Assembly (NCBI GenBank): GCA_008729055.1
Contig: SDUX01000011.1
Span: 1 to 64,000, forward strand
Direction: 5' to 3'
Length of the DNA stretch: 64,000 bases
Source of the DNA: Pyropia haitanensis
Taxonomy: Eukaryota; Rhodophyta; Bangiophyceae; Bangiales; Bangiaceae
Part shown: piece after piece, positions 61,437-64,000 of the stretch
Position numbering within the stretch: the stretch's first letter is position 1
How the letters are laid out: the number at the start of each line of letters is the position of its first letter
The notes under the pieces: model-generated
Seen by the model: the letters and a program-made list of their open reading frames with translations, nothing else
Database searches by the model: none
What the model was told of the DNA's origin: nothing
Translations under genes and position numbers: made by a program

Positions 61437-62206
61437 CTACCAGTTGGCAAGCATGTGCTTCCCCCCCGACACGCCCGAGTAGGCGGGCCCATCCTCCAAG
61501 TACGCCGTGCGCACCACCCCGTCGACGACAACAAAGCTCGCCCGCCGCGCGCGGACGCCCCCAAACTTGCCCAGGTTCACCGCCATCCCCGCCGCCCGCA
61601 CCCAACTGCCGTCGCCGTCGGCGAGCACCTCAATCGAGTCGCGGGTGCCCATCGTCGTGCCAAACGCGTCCATCACAAACGGGTCGTTGACGCCAATACA
61701 GATGATGGAGTCGACGCCCGCCGCGCGGAGGGCCTCCCCGTTGGCGCCCGCAAATGAGGGGAAGTGAGAGGTGCGGCAGAGGCTCGTAAACGCACCGGGA
61801 ATGGTGAAGAGGACGACGGTCTTGTTGGAAAAGAGGGGGGAGAGCGGCACCTCCTGTGGTGCGGGGGGGGGGGGGGGCAGGGGAAGACGAGAAACGAGGG
61901 GTTCCACGGTGGAAACAGGTGGTGGCAACCGGAGAGGGACACATCAAATGCGCAGCTGTCACCATGAAGCCCAGGCGTGAGCAAGGTCTGATCCACAGGA
62001 CGGACAAGGAGGAGAGGATGCATTGAACCGAGACGCGTAACGCGCAGTCGGCAAAGCGGAAGGCGCCCGCGACGATCCAGACGCAAGGACAACGGGCGGG
62101 GGCACAGGCGGGGGGCGTGAAGACCGAAACGTACCACCGGTGCCCCGTTCTCCAGCCGCATCAAGGTCATGTCGAGGGGCAGCCGGTCCCCGACGCGGGG
62201 CGCCAT
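61437..62206 (-). CDS. PRXII: Type II (Prx5-like) peroxiredoxin, cytosolic form (one intron)
   Basis: Thiol peroxidase that reduces H2O2 and alkyl hydroperoxides. Exon 1 is 62206-62135 and exon 2 is 61853-61437. The phase-0 intron 62134-61854 has donor GTACGT and acceptor CCACAG. The joined protein is 162 aa, the same size as plant cytosolic PrxII. It starts MAPRVGDRLPLDMTLM with no leader. The peroxidatic Cys is residue 50 in PGAFTSLC (PGAFTPTC in most homologues). The only other Cys, residue 76 in IICIGVNDPFVM, is at the exact position of the resolving Cys of plant PrxII. The C-terminus includes ARRASFVVVDGVV. Intron and codon use match the neighbouring genes. Confidence 0.95.
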
Positions 62207-63689
62207 GCTGTCTGCCTTCCGCGGCGCGGTGCTGCTGTTGGGCTCACGGGCTCCCCCGGCGCCCGTCTTTGGAACCAAAGGTCTTGTCGGCAGACGGTGA
62301 CGCAGTGCCAAGGGGGGCGGGAGGGCGAAAGGGAGGACCACCTTTGCTGTGTATGCACCCGGCGCAGCGTCGGCAGGTGCTGCTCCGCTGCTGGTGCGTG
62401 CTCAACGACGGCGCGGCGCGGGCAAGAGCAGCTCTTATTCACGCCAATGCCCGGGTCTGCGCGAGCGACCTTGCAACCACCCGACGCGCTGGCTGCACGA
62501 GAGCACCGGTGCACCCTCCCGCGCGCGCACCGCCTGATCCGGCCGCTTGACCGGGAGGGCCGCGTCGCGAGCCCATGGAACGGGGGATGGAGGGCACGGC
62601 GCGGGGGTGAAGAGGATGTGGCCGCGTCGGCTCGGTACCGCCGCTGCTGAGCCGGTCTACGCTCCCAGCCCCGCAGGCCGCCACCGCCACGGGGCGAGGT
62701 GCCCCCGCCCGAGAGGTCCACGTCGCAATGGAAAGCGGGTCACCCATTGGTCCTGTATTCGACCAGTGCCCACGGACGCCGAGCGGGGCGGCGTTCTGAT
62801 TGTACTTGCAGTGTCTGTAGTGGTAATTCAGGCTCAATTCAACTGCGATGGCGACGGCCAGAAAATCACGACGGGTGAGACAGCCAACGGACCCCCCCAG
62901 CGTGGCCGCAGCGGTGGAGGGCCACGCCCGCTCTCTGCTGTCCAGCAACCCCCATCTCCTTTCCGCCCATCGGTGGTTGCAGTGCCAAACCGCCGGCAAG
63001 CCAACGGGCCACCGCGCGGGGCGCACCCGATTGGCCGGCCAACGCCCCTCAACCCGTCCGCCCGCCGGGGACACCCCGCGAGCGGGTGGCTGTGGCCGGG
63101 CGGCCGCGACGGGGCCCGCCGCGGGGCGGTGCGTGCAGAGCCGCCCCGCGGCGGGGGCGCCGCTCGCGGACGATCTCTGGGGGACACCCCCTCGCGAGAT
63201 GTGGGCCGAGATGGGGTGGGACCGCCACGGTGGCGGATGGGCGGTGGCCCCGCGGGCGGGGTGCGTCTGGGCCGCCGCCACGCCCCCCCCCCCTTCCGCA
63301 CCCCCCCCCCCACAAAGCCGCCGTTGCCGAGACCACACGCCGCCCCCCCCGCGTGGAGCGCGGCGGCACTCGCATACCCTCCTTCGTGCCGCCACCGCTT
63401 TTGGCCCGTCACGCCGACGGGCCGCTCCCCCGCCGCTGACTGGAGCCCGCCCCACCACTCCCCCCCCCTTTGTTCCACATCACCCCAGTGCCGCGCGCGC
63501 TCGTGGTTGGCGTCACCCCCTCTCCGCCGCGGGCACTTGGTCGACCCACCCGCGCTGCTTCTCTTTTTCCCTCGTCCCCCCGCTCCCCCCCCCCCCCCCC
63601 CCCACCCACCATCTTTGGCCCTTCCCCGGCGCACCCCGTTGCCCCTTCCGTCTGCTCCAGTCTGCTCCGCCCGCCCCGCGTTGCCCGCC
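62207..63689. other. Divergent intergenic region, 1.5 kb
   Basis: Between the peroxiredoxin start (minus) and the partial gene at the window end (plus). Low-GC island at about 62740-62850. CCAAT-type gattggccgg at 63029. C-runs near 63280-63310 and 63585-63603. Long minus frames are shadows of GC-rich DNA with no domain. Confidence 0.5.
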
Positions 63690-64000
63690 ATGGCCGCGTC
63701 GGCGTTCATCCCCGCCTCGCCCGTCGGCGGCGCGCCCGCCGGGCGGCCGCGGCTCGCCCACGCCCCGCACCCGCAGCCGCTCCGCGTCCGCGGCGGCGGC
63801 TGGCAGCCGCCGCGCCACGCCGGCGGGTCGGCGGCGCCACCCCGCCGCCGCGGCGCGCCGGTGGTGGCCGCCGCCGCGGCGGGCGCGGCGCCCGCGGGGC
63901 CGGGTCGGCGGCGCGCCGCCGGCGGTGGGGGTGCAGACCAAGGGGGTGGCACCACCGCCGCCGGCGGCGGCGGCAGCGGCGGCGGCGGCGCCGCCGACGC
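63690..64000 (+). CDS. 5' end of a probable organelle-targeted protein (cut by window end)
   Basis: An open frame from the ATG at 63690 (context cccgccatgg) runs off the end of the window. The N-terminus MAASAFIPASPVGGAPAG and the following Arg/Ala/Pro-rich, acid-poor stretch resemble a plastid transit peptide. [17 protein letters not shown] follows, and then a poly-Gly linker. The mature part lies beyond 64000, so the product cannot be named. Confidence is limited by low complexity. Confidence 0.5.
   Translation, partial: MAASAFIPASPVGGAPAGRPRLAHAPHPQPLRVRGGGWQPPRHAGGSAAPPRRRGAPVVAAAAAGAAPAGPGRRRAAGGGGADQGGGTTAAGGGGSGGGGAAD

Noticed and set aside
61437..61928. Peroxiredoxin starting at the exon-2 ATG-like frame (61928)
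   Set aside because: Upstream codons there are intron sequence. A proper first exon with the conserved VGDRLP start lies at 62135-62206.

Overview
This is a piece of a eukaryotic nuclear genome with very high GC content, few introns and long G/C homopolymers. The best fit is a red alga of the Porphyra/Pyropia (Bangiales) kind. That is an inference from four things: very GC-rich codon use; mostly single-exon genes with occasional introns of roughly 250-610 bp that use GTACGT or GTGCGT donors; plastid-lineage genes (a RETICULATA-family protein and a short trigger-factor-like protein with a transit-type leader) next to ordinary cytosolic, ER and mitochondrial genes; and a tRNA-Glu with an 11-nt insertion in its D-loop, a position where red-algal tRNA introns are known. 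The species is not proven by the sequence.

Layout. 1-1.3 kb: a foldback repeat, then a C-homopolymer tract and an orphan coding-like exon. 2.6-18 kb: a gene-rich stretch with a Gfo/Idh/MocA (inositol dehydrogenase-like) oxidoreductase, ribosomal protein uL2 (RPL8), an RHD3/Sey1 ER-fusion GTPase, an Ala/Gly-rich unknown, a secreted alpha/beta hydrolase, a short trigger-factor-like protein, a RETICULATA-family protein and a mitochondrial-type bL31. 18-28 kb: low-complexity GC-rich DNA containing a large RING-H2 gene and a proline-rich unknown. 28.8-34 kb: a four-finger C2H2 protein, an anonymous lower-GC block and a Frag1/DRAM/Sfk1-like membrane protein. 34.5-40.8 kb: a complete Ty1/copia-type LTR retrotransposon with apparently identical 509-bp LTRs, 5-bp target duplications and separate gag and pol frames joined by what looks like a -1 frameshift signal. 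40.8-50.5 kb: low-complexity DNA, an Ala-rich unknown, serine palmitoyltransferase subunit LCB2 with a 60-nt first coding exon and a decayed duplicate of its own 3' end, and an S1-domain RNA-binding protein. 50.9-56.5 kb: tRNA-Glu, then three minus-strand genes: a Deg9-type PDZ protease, the Bud32/PRPK KEOPS kinase and a TspO/MBR membrane protein. 56.8-60.1 kb: two copies of a small TIR element in opposite orientation flank decayed coding-like DNA that carries a 55-bp tandem duplication. 60.3-64 kb: an amidohydrolase, a type II peroxiredoxin and the 5' end of a probable organelle-targeted protein.

The genes are independent housekeeping and regulatory loci, as expected for a nuclear chromosome. 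Recurrent themes are apparent frame changes inside otherwise coding-like genes, always at G/C homopolymers, and a strikingly uniform splice donor. The most interesting signals are the gag-pol frameshift pseudoknot, the D-loop tRNA intron, the decayed LCB2 tail duplication and the foldback and TIR elements.
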